Source of the DNA: an uncultured Eubacteriales bacterium
GTDB lineage: Bacteria; Bacillota; Clostridia; Christensenellales; Aristaeellaceae
Direction: 5' to 3'
DNA: 64,000 nucleotides
Assembly (NCBI GenBank): GCA_902790175.1
Contig: CADAQZ010000005.1
Coordinates: forward strand, 62,001-126,000
A model generated the notes under the pieces. That model did no database searches. It saw only the letters and a program-made list of their open reading frames with translations, and had not been told where the DNA came from. The position numbers were made by a program, and so were the translations under genes. Shown here piece by piece: positions 1-7,236 of the stretch. Positions within the stretch are counted from its first letter, which is position 1. The number at the start of each line of letters is the position of its first letter.

Positions 1-431
1 GGGTTGCTCCAATCAGCATATGCACAAAGGTTTATAAAAGTACTAGCCATGTGCCCTATGGTAGCAGGTTCCTTGGAACCATTCGTTAATGTCTTGAATT
101 TGCCCTCAACCTCTGCTTTTGACAATGTTTGAGCAGATGTATTAAGCGCAAACAAATCAGCATAGGCTTCTCTTATTCCTTCAGCGACCATAAGCTTTGA
201 ATAGCTCTGATCAAGAAACTTGAAATAGCGTTCAGTGGGGGTTCCAGAATCATCAAGGAAACCAATAGCTTTAAGCACATTAACAAATTGTCTGTCATTT
301 GAGCTTGTAAAGTTTAAATCCGACATGAATTTAACTGTGAATTTTTCAGGCGCTTTCGCGGTGAGCATTGCGTCAAAATACTGGGGAATCTTAGTAAAGC
401 TTCCGGTCATGTAGCTGGTAGGTAGAGACAT
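1..431 (-). CDS. DUF5343-like protein (3' end beyond the window)
   Basis: Translating the minus strand from an ATG at 431 gives an open frame that runs off the window edge (143 codons visible). An AGGAGGA-like ribosome site lies about 8 bases upstream. The visible N-terminus (MSLPTSYMTGSFTKIP, then KAPEKFTVKF, SSNDRQFV, LKAIGFLDDSGTPTERY and AEGIREAYADLF) resembles DUF5343 proteins, a family of unknown biochemical role often found near restriction-modification genes. The DNA is clearly AT-richer than the rest of the window. It lies downstream of hsdS and hsdM on the same strand, so it is probably part of that defence operon. The family call is from memory of the pattern and no activity can be assigned. 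Confidence 0.75.
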   Translation of the reverse strand, partial: MSLPTSYMTGSFTKIPQYFDAMLTAKAPEKFTVKFMSDLNFTSSNDRQFVNVLKAIGFLDDSGTPTERYFKFLDQSYSKLMVAEGIREAYADLFALNTSAQTLSKAEVEGKFKTLTNGSKEPATIGHMASTFINLCAYADWSN

Positions 432-516
432 TGTAATTCCTCCTTTTTATGGTCGCTCAGTGTTTAAGGTTATATATTGCACGATCTCTTTTTCACATCT
501 GAGTTGGTGCAATGCG

Positions 517-618
517 TCATCCGGAAGGTATCCTCGGCAAATCAGGCATCCGCCCAGGTATCGCCCTTTTCACTATGATAAATCGAATCCTGCCCGCATC
601 GACAAGGTCATTGCTCAT
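517..618 (-). CDS. Possible short ORF coupled to hsdM (remnant or small protein)
   Basis: An ATG at 618 overlaps the hsdM stop codon in an ATGA arrangement and is preceded by a GGAGGAG site at ideal spacing. The frame encodes 33 residues beginning MSNDLVDAGRIRF and ends at a TGA at 517-519. I recognise no family. It could be a short real protein of the defence operon or the stump of a gene cut short before the DUF5343 gene. The coupling signals are seen directly; coding status is inference. Confidence 0.35.
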   Translation of the reverse strand: MSNDLVDAGRIRFIIVKRAIPGRMPDLPRIPSG

Positions 619-2150
619 AATCCCAACTCCTCCATGTACTTCGCCATCTGTGCCTGTACGTCCTTGAGCTCCGCCTCGATGCCGGCGATGTTGCGCTTGA
701 CCTCCTCGAGGTCGATCTGCTCTTCTTCCTCGGAGGTGTCCACATAGCGGGGAATGTTCAGGTTGAAGTCGTTCTCCTTGATCTCGTCGAAGGTGGCGAC
801 GTGGCTGAACTTCTCCCGGTCCTCGCGCGCCTCGTAGGCGCTGACGATGCGGGCGATGTCGCTGTCGCGGAGGCGGTTCTGGTTCTTGTCCTTCTCGTAG
901 TTGCCCTCGCCGGAGGCGTCGATGAACAGCACGTCCCGGCGGGTGCGGTTCTTTTTGAATACCAGTATGCAGGCGGGGATGCCGGTGCCGTAGAACAGGT
1001 TTGCAGGCAGGCCGATGACCGCGTCCAGCAGGTTGAGTTCCACCAACTGGCGGCGAATCTTGCCCTCGCTGGCTCCGCGGAACAGCACGCCGTGGGGCAG
1101 TACGATGGCCATGCGCCCGCTTTCGGCGTCCAGGCTGCTCAGCATGTGCAGCACGAAGGCGTAGTCGCCTTTTGAGGCCGGCGGCACGCCCCAGTCGAAG
1201 CGCTTCCAGGGGTCCAGCTCCGCCTTCATCTTCTCCTGTTTCTTGCCTTTCGCGTCCACTGCCGCGTCGGACAGAAAGCCGCTGTCCCACTTGTCCAGGC
1301 TGAAAGGCGGATTGGCTACCACGCACTGAAACTTCATCAGCGCGTCGTCTTCGATGTTCTGTGGGTTTGAAAGGGTGTCGCCCTGCCAGATGCGGGCGTC
1401 GTCCACGCCGTGCAGGAACATGTTCATCGTACACAGCGCCCAGGTCTGCGCGTTCAACTCCTGTCCGTAGATGGCCACCTTGCCGCTGGGAACCTTTCGA
1501 TAGGCTTTCAGCAACAGACCGCCGCTGCCGCAGGTTGGGTCGTAAATGCGATCGTTCTCCCGGGGCTTGACCAGTTGGGCCACCAGCTCGGAAACCTGGC
1601 TGGGCGTGAAGAACTCACCGCCCTTCTTGCCGGCGTCGGAGGCAAAATTGGCGATCATGTATTCATAGGCGTCGCCTATGATGTCCGCAGAGCCCAACTG
1701 GCTTGGACGGAGATCAAGGCCGTGGAAATCTTCCAGCAGGTTGCGCAGCGTAGCATTTTTGGCCTTGACGTCGCCGAAGTCCACCTGAGAGTTGAAGTCG
1801 ATGGCGCGAAACACATTGCGCAGCTTGGCGCTGTTGCGCTCTTCAATGTGGGACAGCGCAACGTTGATCTTCTGGCCGATTTCATTGTCGGTGCGATGTT
1901 CGTAGAGATAATCAAAGGTGGAATCGGCATCCATGGTGAAGCGCTCGCGGCTCATGGCCCGTTCCACGCGGCGTTCGTCGCCGTCGTATTGTTCCAGATA
2001 GTGGGCGCGCTTCTCCTTGGAGACGTCGCTCAGGAACTTCACAAAGAGCATGGAGAGTATATAGTCCTTGTAGCGGGAACTGTCGATTTTGCCGCGGAAA
2101 CTGTCACAGGCGCTCCAGAGTACTCTCTCAATATCGTTTCGAGTGGTCAT
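615..2150 (-). CDS. hsdM: Type I restriction-modification DNA methyltransferase (HsdM-like)
   Basis: 511-residue N6-adenine DNA methyltransferase subunit. The N-terminal HsdM helical domain (residues about 1-150; FVKFLSDVS, KINVALSHIEERN) is followed by the methylase fold with SAM-binding motif DPTCGSGG at 204-211 and catalytic motif NPPF at 280-283. The length is normal for HsdM. Its start codon overlaps the hsdS stop by 4 bases, so the two are translationally coupled. HsdM binds S-adenosylmethionine and methylates adenine in the site chosen by HsdS. No hsdR is inside the window; it may lie beyond the left edge or be replaced by another effector. Confidence 0.93.
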   Translation of the reverse strand: MTTRNDIERVLWSACDSFRGKIDSSRYKDYILSMLFVKFLSDVSKEKRAHYLEQYDGDERRVERAMSRERFTMDADSTFDYLYEHRTDNEIGQKINVALSHIEERNSAKLRNVFRAIDFNSQVDFGDVKAKNATLRNLLEDFHGLDLRPSQLGSADIIGDAYEYMIANFASDAGKKGGEFFTPSQVSELVAQLVKPRENDRIYDPTCGSGGLLLKAYRKVPSGKVAIYGQELNAQTWALCTMNMFLHGVDDARIWQGDTLSNPQNIEDDALMKFQCVVANPPFSLDKWDSGFLSDAAVDAKGKKQEKMKAELDPWKRFDWGVPPASKGDYAFVLHMLSSLDAESGRMAIVLPHGVLFRGASEGKIRRQLVELNLLDAVIGLPANLFYGTGIPACILVFKKNRTRRDVLFIDASGEGNYEKDKNQNRLRDSDIARIVSAYEAREDREKFSHVATFDEIKENDFNLNIPRYVDTSEEEEQIDLEEVKRNIAGIEAELKDVQAQMAKYMEELGL

Positions 2151-2740
2151 GGCTTATGGTTCCTCCTCATATTCCTTTGTGCAGCGTCGATCATTTCTGC
2201 GTTGTATTTTTCTTTTTCCTCGGCCAGTCGGCGCAACAAGTATGCTTCTCGTTGGGCAAGCTGATTGAGATCGGCGATCTTGCGTTGGCCTTCAACAGGG
2301 AGCAGTATGACATCGAGGTTTGCATAGTATCTTGCGTTGATCGCGCTGAGCATATTGCCCGTCGCGCTCTCGTAGATTTGCTTCTTCTGCTTTGGGGTAT
2401 TCAACAGCCATGCCAGATAGCTGGGGAGCATGAGCTTGGAATCCACGCGAATCACAACGAAGTTGGAGGTGATTATGATACCGGCTGTTGGCTTATCGAT
2501 CAGTATTGCGGTATATGGCGCGGTAAGCCGGATGACGATATCGCCCTCATGCGTCAGATAATCCGAACTCAACACTTCGGAGGCGCTGAATGAATCCAGC
2601 TGTGCAGCATCCAGATAGCCGTTGGGAATGATCGAACGAAGGTTCAGCGCTCGATATACGATGGATGGTTGATTCGGCTTTGCTTCTTTTCGCTTGAGCA
2701 CCAGCCCGCTACGCACAGAAGCGACCTCTCCCAGTCTCAC
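2147..2740 (-). CDS. hsdS: Half-length type I specificity subunit (single target-recognition domain)
   Basis: 197 residues, about half of a usual HsdS (near 400). It begins MRLGEVASVRSG, the classic opening of a target recognition domain, carries one TRD core (GDIVIRL, SNFVVIRVD, YLAWLLNT, SATGNMLSAINA, ILLPVEGQRKIA) and ends in one coiled-coil helix (LNQLAQREAYLLRRLAEEK). A second TRD is absent. Half-HsdS proteins can act as dimers that read a symmetric site; whether this one does is inference. The start is GTG with an AAGGTG site. It is the first gene of the operon, about 70 bases after a consensus promoter. Confidence 0.85.
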   Translation of the reverse strand: MRLGEVASVRSGLVLKRKEAKPNQPSIVYRALNLRSIIPNGYLDAAQLDSFSASEVLSSDYLTHEGDIVIRLTAPYTAILIDKPTAGIIITSNFVVIRVDSKLMLPSYLAWLLNTPKQKKQIYESATGNMLSAINARYYANLDVILLPVEGQRKIADLNQLAQREAYLLRRLAEEKEKYNAEMIDAAQRNMRRNHKP

Positions 2741-2816
2741 ACAATCACCTTCTTGTCACGGTAAATAAATAACGATTACTCTTGAAAAAAGAATGCCCTC
2801 TTTCCAGCTTAATACC

Positions 2817-2845
2817 ATTATACATGATTTCTGAATAATTGTCAA
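2817..2845 (-). promoter_or_regulatory. Sigma-A promoter of the R-M operon
   Basis: On the minus strand TTGACA (2840-2845) is separated by exactly 17 bases from TATAAT (2817-2822): a perfect consensus promoter. Transcription would start near 2810, leaving a leader of roughly 70 bases before hsdS. The surrounding DNA is AT-rich. Confidence 0.88.
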
Positions 2846-2920
2846 TAGATATTTGTCACGATATAAAAATAACATGATAAGGCAACGTGGTTTTTCAGCA
2901 TAGAAAGAATAATCATAATA

Positions 2921-2959
2921 GCATGAAGGCAAAGGGTTGCGCATCCTTCGCCTTCATGC
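2921..2959 (-). terminator. 15-bp hairpin between tRNA-Leu and the R-M promoter
   Basis: Arms 2921-2935 and 2945-2959 are inverted repeats with a 9-base loop. The single non-identical position forms a G-U pair only in minus-strand RNA, which suggests transcription in that direction. A T-rich stretch follows downstream on the minus strand, so this is probably a second terminator behind the tRNA. An insertion boundary of the defence module is an alternative. Confidence 0.5.
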
Positions 2960-2970
2960 CATTATGTGAA

Positions 2971-3018
2971 ATATAAAACAAACCCGAACCCCCGCCAATC
3001 GGCAAAAGGTTCGGATTT
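2971..3018 (-). terminator. Intrinsic terminator of tRNA-Leu
   Basis: An 11-bp stem (3008-3018 with 2980-2990, one G-U pair) starts a few bases after the tRNA CCA end and is followed on the minus strand by a T-rich tail (TGTTTTATATTT, 2968-2979). Confidence 0.75.
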
Positions 3019-3026
3019 TGTTGGTT

Positions 3027-3112
3027 TGGTGCGGTAGGCGGGACTTGAACCCGCACACCCAGGGGGTATCAGATTTTAAGTCTGAGGCGTCTGCCGATTC
3101 CGCCACTACCGC
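3027..3112 (-). tRNA. tRNA-Leu (anticodon UAA)
   Basis: The minus strand folds as a class II tRNA. The acceptor stem GCGGTAG (3106-3112) pairs with CTACCGC (3031-3037), followed by discriminator A and an encoded CCA (3027-3029). The anticodon loop CTTAAAA contains UAA. There is a long variable arm (ATACCCCCTGGGTGT region) and a T arm with GGGTTCAAGTCCC. Total 86 bases including CCA. tRNA-Leu genes are common integration sites and here the tRNA borders the AT-rich defence module, although no integrase or duplicated tRNA end is visible. Confidence 0.97.
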
Positions 3113-3173
3113 GCACGGGAAGATTATAGCACAGTTCGCGCCGCAAGACAAGACTTTCCGGGAAGGGCATGCA

Positions 3174-3202
3174 AAAGCCCGCCGCAAGGAGCGGCGGGCT
3201 TT
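3174..3202. terminator. Bidirectional terminator
   Basis: A perfect 12-bp GC-rich stem (3174-3185 with 3191-3202) with a 5-base loop, flanked by A and T runs. It ends the secreted-protein gene on the minus strand. Confidence 0.85.
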
Positions 3203-3216
3203 TTGGGTCAAATCGA

Positions 3217-3738
3217 TTATTCAGCCTGGATGGAAGCACCCACGATGCCCCACACAACCGCCGCGCCATCCGCAGACAGCGGGGCCATGGTGACCTCGAG
3301 GATGTAGCCAGCCTCAGTGGCGAAGGCGATGTTCAGGGAGTCGTTCTCAGTCATCTGATAGCGAACGCCCGGCAGACCGTTGATGTTCAGCATCGCGATC
3401 TCCTGGATGCCGTCCATCTCCGCCAGCTGGGCCGCATAGTCCTCGATGGACATGCCGTCGACATTCGCGTACACCACAGCCAGCTGAGCCTCTTCGTTCT
3501 GGAAGTAGCCGATGTAGCCCGCCTCGCGGTCTTCATCGGTCAGCTCGACGGGTTCCAGGCCCTCGGGGATCCAGATCTTCACAGCGATCTCGTCAAAGTT
3601 CACGAACTCGCCATTGACGCCCGCCTCGGCCAGGGTGGCCTCGATGTCGGACCAGTTGACTTCCTCGACGCCCTCCGCCAGCGCGGCGCAGGACAGCAGC
3701 ATGCACAGGGCCATCAGAATCGCAAACAGTTTCTTCAT
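3217..3738 (-). CDS. Small secreted protein of unknown function
   Basis: 173 residues with an N-terminal export signal (MKKLFAILMALCMLLSCAALAEG). The LLSC could serve as a lipobox; otherwise signal peptidase I could cut after the Ala-x-Ala before Glu. The mature part is acidic and soluble, with no transmembrane segment and no motif I can name (WIPEGLEPVELT, GYIGYFQNEEAQLAVVYAN, GLPGVRYQMTENDS). Similar small exported proteins are frequent in gut Clostridia. It has a GGAGG ribosome site and its own terminator, so it is probably monocistronic. Function unknown. Confidence 0.8.
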   Translation of the reverse strand: MKKLFAILMALCMLLSCAALAEGVEEVNWSDIEATLAEAGVNGEFVNFDEIAVKIWIPEGLEPVELTDEDREAGYIGYFQNEEAQLAVVYANVDGMSIEDYAAQLAEMDGIQEIAMLNINGLPGVRYQMTENDSLNIAFATEAGYILEVTMAPLSADGAAVVWGIVGASIQAE

Positions 3739-3881
3739 GATTGATTTCCTCCATATTGTCGTATTGGGTCGGTTGACACCTCGGATTATTATAACACATC
3801 GCGCCCCAAAAGTACATGATCAAGACGTGTCAATTGAGGGGCGTGCGCTGTTAATTGTTCATTAATCCACAGCTTTTTCGG

Positions 3882-4478
3882 TCATTTGTCCATCGACCGG
3901 GCGGCCTCGCAGATGATCTTCGCGCTGGCGTCGTAGCCGAAGAGGCCGGTGTCGATCATCAGGTTGTAGTTCGCGCAGTCGCCCCACCTGCGGCCGGTGA
4001 ACTGCTGGTAGTAGCTGCGGCGGGCGCGGTCGGTGCGCTTCATGGCCTTCTGGATCTCGGTGGGGTCCTTGCTGCCGATGATCTCGCTCACCCGCGCGGC
4101 GCGGTGCAGGTCGTCGGCGTAGAGGAACACCTTGAGGCAGTCGATCTCGTTCTCCTCGAGAAGGATGTCCGCGCAGCGCCCCAGCAGCACGCAGGGGCCC
4201 TTGCGGGCAAAGCCGAGGATCACGCCGCGCTCGATCTCGCGGATGGCCTCGCGGCGGTCAAAGTAGGCGGCGGGAGTGATCGCGCGCAGGAAGGCGTCCC
4301 CGCGGGAGATCTCCTCCTCCTCGTGTTCGACGACGCCGGCGTCCAGACCGGTCTGGACCACGGTGTCGCGGATGATGTCGCGGTCGTAGATCACGATGCC
4401 CAGCTCCTGGGCCACGCGGCGGCCGATGCTGGTGCCGCCCGCGCCGTATTCGCGGCTGATGGTGATGATGGTATTCAT
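3882..4478 (-). CDS. Cytidylate kinase-like family protein
   Basis: 198 residues from the ATG at 4478, chosen over a longer in-frame start because GGAGG lies 8 bases before it and the family signature begins at once (MNTIITISREYGAGGTSIGRR). This is the glycine-rich SREYGxGG nucleotide-binding opening of the cytidylate-kinase-like family of Clostridia, which are not Cmk orthologues and whose substrate is not established. Other conserved parts: YDRDIIRDT, GPCVLLGRCADILL, YNLMIDTGLFG. It lies 78 bases after the PHP gene on the same strand and is possibly co-transcribed. Confidence 0.85.
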   Translation of the reverse strand: MNTIITISREYGAGGTSIGRRVAQELGIVIYDRDIIRDTVVQTGLDAGVVEHEEEEISRGDAFLRAITPAAYFDRREAIREIERGVILGFARKGPCVLLGRCADILLEENEIDCLKVFLYADDLHRAARVSEIIGSKDPTEIQKAMKRTDRARRSYYQQFTGRRWGDCANYNLMIDTGLFGYDASAKIICEAARSMDK

Positions 4479-4555
4479 GGGCTTCGCCTCCGTGAATTGA
4501 TGGATATATCTTACCATAAAAGCCTCCCCGTCGCAACGGGGCGACCTTGATTGGT

Positions 4556-5353
4556 TCACTCGCGCAGGAAGTCCCTGCCGGTGGGGATGCGGTGCATATC
4601 GGGATTCTCCTCGTCCACCCAGTAGGTCAAAAGGCGCGGGGCCGTTGCGACGTCCACATCAAATCGCCCGGCCGGCACCGCGGGGCGCATCGCGCCGCGG
4701 GTGCGAATCAGGCGCGCGAAGTCCATCGCGCTGGTGAGGCGCGCGTCGGTCTCGACGCCCATCAGCATCGCCGGGTCCATCCGCTGGTTGTTGTGGTTGT
4801 CGGAGCCCGCGGTCGTCCACAGGTCGTAGGTCTGGGCGTAGCGCAGCGCGCAGGCGTCGCAGTCGGCGGTGTTGCCGGTGTTGGCCACCTCGATGCCGTC
4901 GCAGTACTTGAGCCCCAGCAGGATGTACTTGATGTAGTCGCGGTGGCGGAAGGGGTGCGCCTGGATCACCGCGCCGCCCGCGCGGTGGATCTCCTCCAGC
5001 TGCTTGCGGCGGCTCCAGTGCTCCACGTCCGGGTGCGCGATCAGCCAGGCCTTGTCCGGGCCGTAGACCAGGTACTCGTCGCCCTCGTAGTTCTGCTCCC
5101 AGGCGAAGAACACGTCCAGGCCGATCTTCTGGCCCTCGATCAGCGCGTCCTCGTAGCCCGAGCAGAACTGATCCATGCGCTCGCGCCACGGCAGGTCGCG
5201 CGGCACGGCGGTGTTGCCGCCGGTGAAGTGGTCGGTGATGATGATGCCGGTATAGCCCTGCTCCTTGTAGAAGCGGGCCTGTTCCGCGCCGGTGGACACG
5301 CCGCAGGCGCTGCCCTGGCAGGTGTGCATGTGGGTTTCGTACAGGTAAGGCAA
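4556..5353 (-). CDS. PHP-domain phosphoesterase
   Basis: 265 residues. PHP metal-binding motifs are visible in order: HMHT near residue 8, TDH near 40, QAHPFRH near 150 and GSDNH near 205. These are the histidines and aspartates that hold a trinuclear metal centre in PHP phosphoesterases. Relatives hydrolyse histidinol phosphate, nucleotides or other small phosphates; this protein lacks enough specific features to choose a substrate. The start is TTG at 5353 with a GGGGG-type site; the frame has no better start. A promoter (TTGTCA-17-TACAAT) sits just upstream, overlapping the hairpin that ends the mannan operon. Confidence 0.85.
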   Translation of the reverse strand: MPYLYETHMHTCQGSACGVSTGAEQARFYKEQGYTGIIITDHFTGGNTAVPRDLPWRERMDQFCSGYEDALIEGQKIGLDVFFAWEQNYEGDEYLVYGPDKAWLIAHPDVEHWSRRKQLEEIHRAGGAVIQAHPFRHRDYIKYILLGLKYCDGIEVANTGNTADCDACALRYAQTYDLWTTAGSDNHNNQRMDPAMLMGVETDARLTSAMDFARLIRTRGAMRPAVPAGRFDVDVATAPRLLTYWVDEENPDMHRIPTGRDFLRE

Positions 5354-5392
5354 GCGTTTCGCCCCCAGATGATGGTTCGATTGGCATGGATT

Positions 5393-5421
5393 ATTGTATC
5401 ACAAACGCCCGCCAATGACAA
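5393..5421 (-). promoter_or_regulatory. Promoter of the PHP gene, overlapping a hairpin
   Basis: Minus strand TTGTCA (5416-5421), 17 bases, TACAAT (5393-5398). The spacer contains one arm of the 5404-5435 hairpin, so termination of the upstream operon and initiation here share the same DNA. Confidence 0.6.
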
Positions 5422-5435
5422 TTGCGGCGGGCGTT
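5404..5435 (-). terminator. Hairpin ending the mannan catabolic operon
   Basis: 10-bp GC-rich inverted repeat (5404-5413 with 5426-5435) followed on the minus strand by TTTGTG. The T tract is weak, so efficiency is uncertain. Confidence 0.55.
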
Positions 5436-5454
5436 AAATGATTGGGAGGGGACG

Positions 5455-5566
5455 GGACAACCCCTCAGTCGTCTGCGGCGACAGCTCCCCTTACACAGGG
5501 GAGCCAAGGCGCGGCAGCCGCTATCAATTCCTCATTCCTCATTCCTAATTCCTAATCCCTCTCCCC
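5455..5566. repeat. Intergenic repeat: palindromic unit plus 7-base tandem tail
   Basis: Contains the unit beginning ACAACCCCTCAGTC, then GACAGCTCCCCTTACACAGG and GGCAGCCGCTAT, followed by tandem copies of a roughly 7-base unit (ATTCCTC/ATTCCTA). The same order recurs at 46701-46830 and 49676-49785. The tandem tail reaches into the end of the phosphohexomutase gene and supplies its last codon and stop. Confidence 0.85.
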
Positions 5567-7231
5567 ACGGATAATCCTTTCGAGATCCGCAACCAATGCG
5601 GCTTCCTGCTCCGCGGCGGCGGCGCGGTCGGGGGCGGTGACGGAGGCGTAGACCTTCAGCTTCGGCTCGGTGCCGGAGGGCCGCGCCACCACGGTCGCGC
5701 CGTCGAGCACGAACTTCAACACGTTCGACTTCGGCAGGCCGTCCAGCCCCGGCGCGTAGTCCAGCAGCTTCTCGACCTTCCTGCCGCCCAGCGAGGGAAC
5801 GCCCGCGCGCAGGTCGGCCATGATGGCCTGCATCCGCGCAAACCCGGCGGAGCCCTCGAACTGGTAGCTGTGCAGCGTGTTCAGGCAGTAGCCAAACTCG
5901 GCATAGAGCTCGTTCAGGCGCTGCATCAGGCCGACGCCGCGCGCTTTGTACCACGCGAACATCTCCGCGATCATGAACGCGGCGTCTACGGCGTCCTTGT
6001 CGCGCACGTAGGTGCCGGTCAGGTAGCCGTAGCTCTCTTCGAAGCCGAAGATGTACCGGTCGGCGCAGCCCTCGGCCTCGAGCCGGGCGATGGTCTCGCC
6101 GATGTACTTGAAGCCGGTCAGCACGTTCACAGTCTCAACGCCGTACTTCTTTGCGATGCGATCGGCCATGTCGGAGGTGACGATGGTCTTGACCAGCACG
6201 GGCCGATCCGGCATGAGGCCCAGCGCGAGGCGGCGCTGGCAGACGTAGTCCAACAGCAGCATGCCCGTCTCGTTGCCGGAGAGCAGCCGGTAGTCGCCGC
6301 CGTCCTTCACGGCGATGCCGCAGCGGTCGCAGTCCGGGTCAGTGGCCAGCAGCAGGTCGGCGTCCAGCCGCCGGGCGTACGCCAGCCCCAACCGCATGGC
6401 CTCCTCGATCTCGGGGTTCGGGAACGGGCAAGTCGGGAAGCGGCCGTCCGGCTGCTCCTGCTCCTTGACGACGGTCACGTTTTCAAAGCCGCTCTCCGTG
6501 AGCGCGCGCAGCACCGGCCTCAGGCCCGTGCCATTCAGCGGCGTATAGACGATGGCCGCGGACCGATCCACTTTTTCGCCGCCCAGCAGCGACTGCTTCT
6601 TCACTTCCTCGATAAAGGCGGTGTACACGTCCTCGCCAATCCACGCGATGTCGCCGTCCGCGAGGGCCCGGTCGAAGTCGGTGCGTTTCGGGTCGTCGAA
6701 CACGTCCAGCCGGTCGATGGCGGCGAGGATCTCGGCGGCGGCCTCGTTGGTGATCTGGCAGCCGTCCGGGCCGTAGACCTTGTAGCCGTTGTACTTGGCC
6801 GGGTTGTGCGAGGCCGTGACCATCACGCCCGCCGCGCAGTCCAGCGCCCGCACGGCGTAGGACAGGCAGGGCGTGGGCATCAGTTGCGGGTAGATCATCG
6901 CGCGGATGCCGTTGGCGGCGAACACGCCCGCGGCGGTGCGGGCGAATTCTTCAGAGAGGATGCGCGAATCGTAGCTGACGGCGATGCGGCGCTTCTCCCG
7001 CGGGAAGCGGGCGTTCACGTAGTCCGCCAGCCCCTGCGAGGCCTTCGCGACGGTGTGCAGGTTCATGCGGTTCGTGCCCGCGCCCAGCACGCCGCGAAGC
7101 CCGCCGGTGCCGAACGCCAATTCGCAGTAGAAGGCGTCCTCCACGGCGGCGGGGTCCATGGCCCGAAGCTCGTCCTGCAGCGAGGCGTCCGCCCGCTCCA
7201 GCCATCGGCGATAGGTGCTTTCGATGTTCAT
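5552..7231 (-). CDS. Phosphoglucomutase/phosphomannomutase
   Basis: 559 residues from the ATG at 7231 (GAGGAA 8 bases upstream; an in-frame GTG at 7240 overlapping the previous stop is possible). Alpha-D-phosphohexomutase family: active-site phosphoserine loop TASHNPAKYNGYK (Ser near 141), metal loop DPDCDR, sugar-binding GFEESYGY, and C-terminal phosphate-binding RPSGTEPKLKVY. It interconverts hexose-1-phosphate and hexose-6-phosphate in the cytoplasm. Its place directly after the GH130 phosphorylase suggests that it turns mannose-1-phosphate into mannose-6-phosphate, with glucose-1-phosphate also likely. The last codon and stop come from an intergenic tandem repeat. Confidence 0.92.
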   Translation of the reverse strand: MNIESTYRRWLERADASLQDELRAMDPAAVEDAFYCELAFGTGGLRGVLGAGTNRMNLHTVAKASQGLADYVNARFPREKRRIAVSYDSRILSEEFARTAAGVFAANGIRAMIYPQLMPTPCLSYAVRALDCAAGVMVTASHNPAKYNGYKVYGPDGCQITNEAAAEILAAIDRLDVFDDPKRTDFDRALADGDIAWIGEDVYTAFIEEVKKQSLLGGEKVDRSAAIVYTPLNGTGLRPVLRALTESGFENVTVVKEQEQPDGRFPTCPFPNPEIEEAMRLGLAYARRLDADLLLATDPDCDRCGIAVKDGGDYRLLSGNETGMLLLDYVCQRRLALGLMPDRPVLVKTIVTSDMADRIAKKYGVETVNVLTGFKYIGETIARLEAEGCADRYIFGFEESYGYLTGTYVRDKDAVDAAFMIAEMFAWYKARGVGLMQRLNELYAEFGYCLNTLHSYQFEGSAGFARMQAIMADLRAGVPSLGGRKVEKLLDYAPGLDGLPKSNVLKFVLDGATVVARPSGTEPKLKVYASVTAPDRAAAAEQEAALVADLERIIRGERD

Positions 7232-7236
7232 TTCTT

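Noticed and set aside
2756..2944. 62-codon minus-strand frame in the AT-rich gap
   Set aside because: It lies over the R-M promoter, lacks a ribosome site and shows no recognisable protein.
4479..4559. Longer N-terminus of the cytidylate-kinase-like protein
   Set aside because: The family signature starts at the ATG at 4478, which has its own GGAGG; the extension would cross the PHP stop region.
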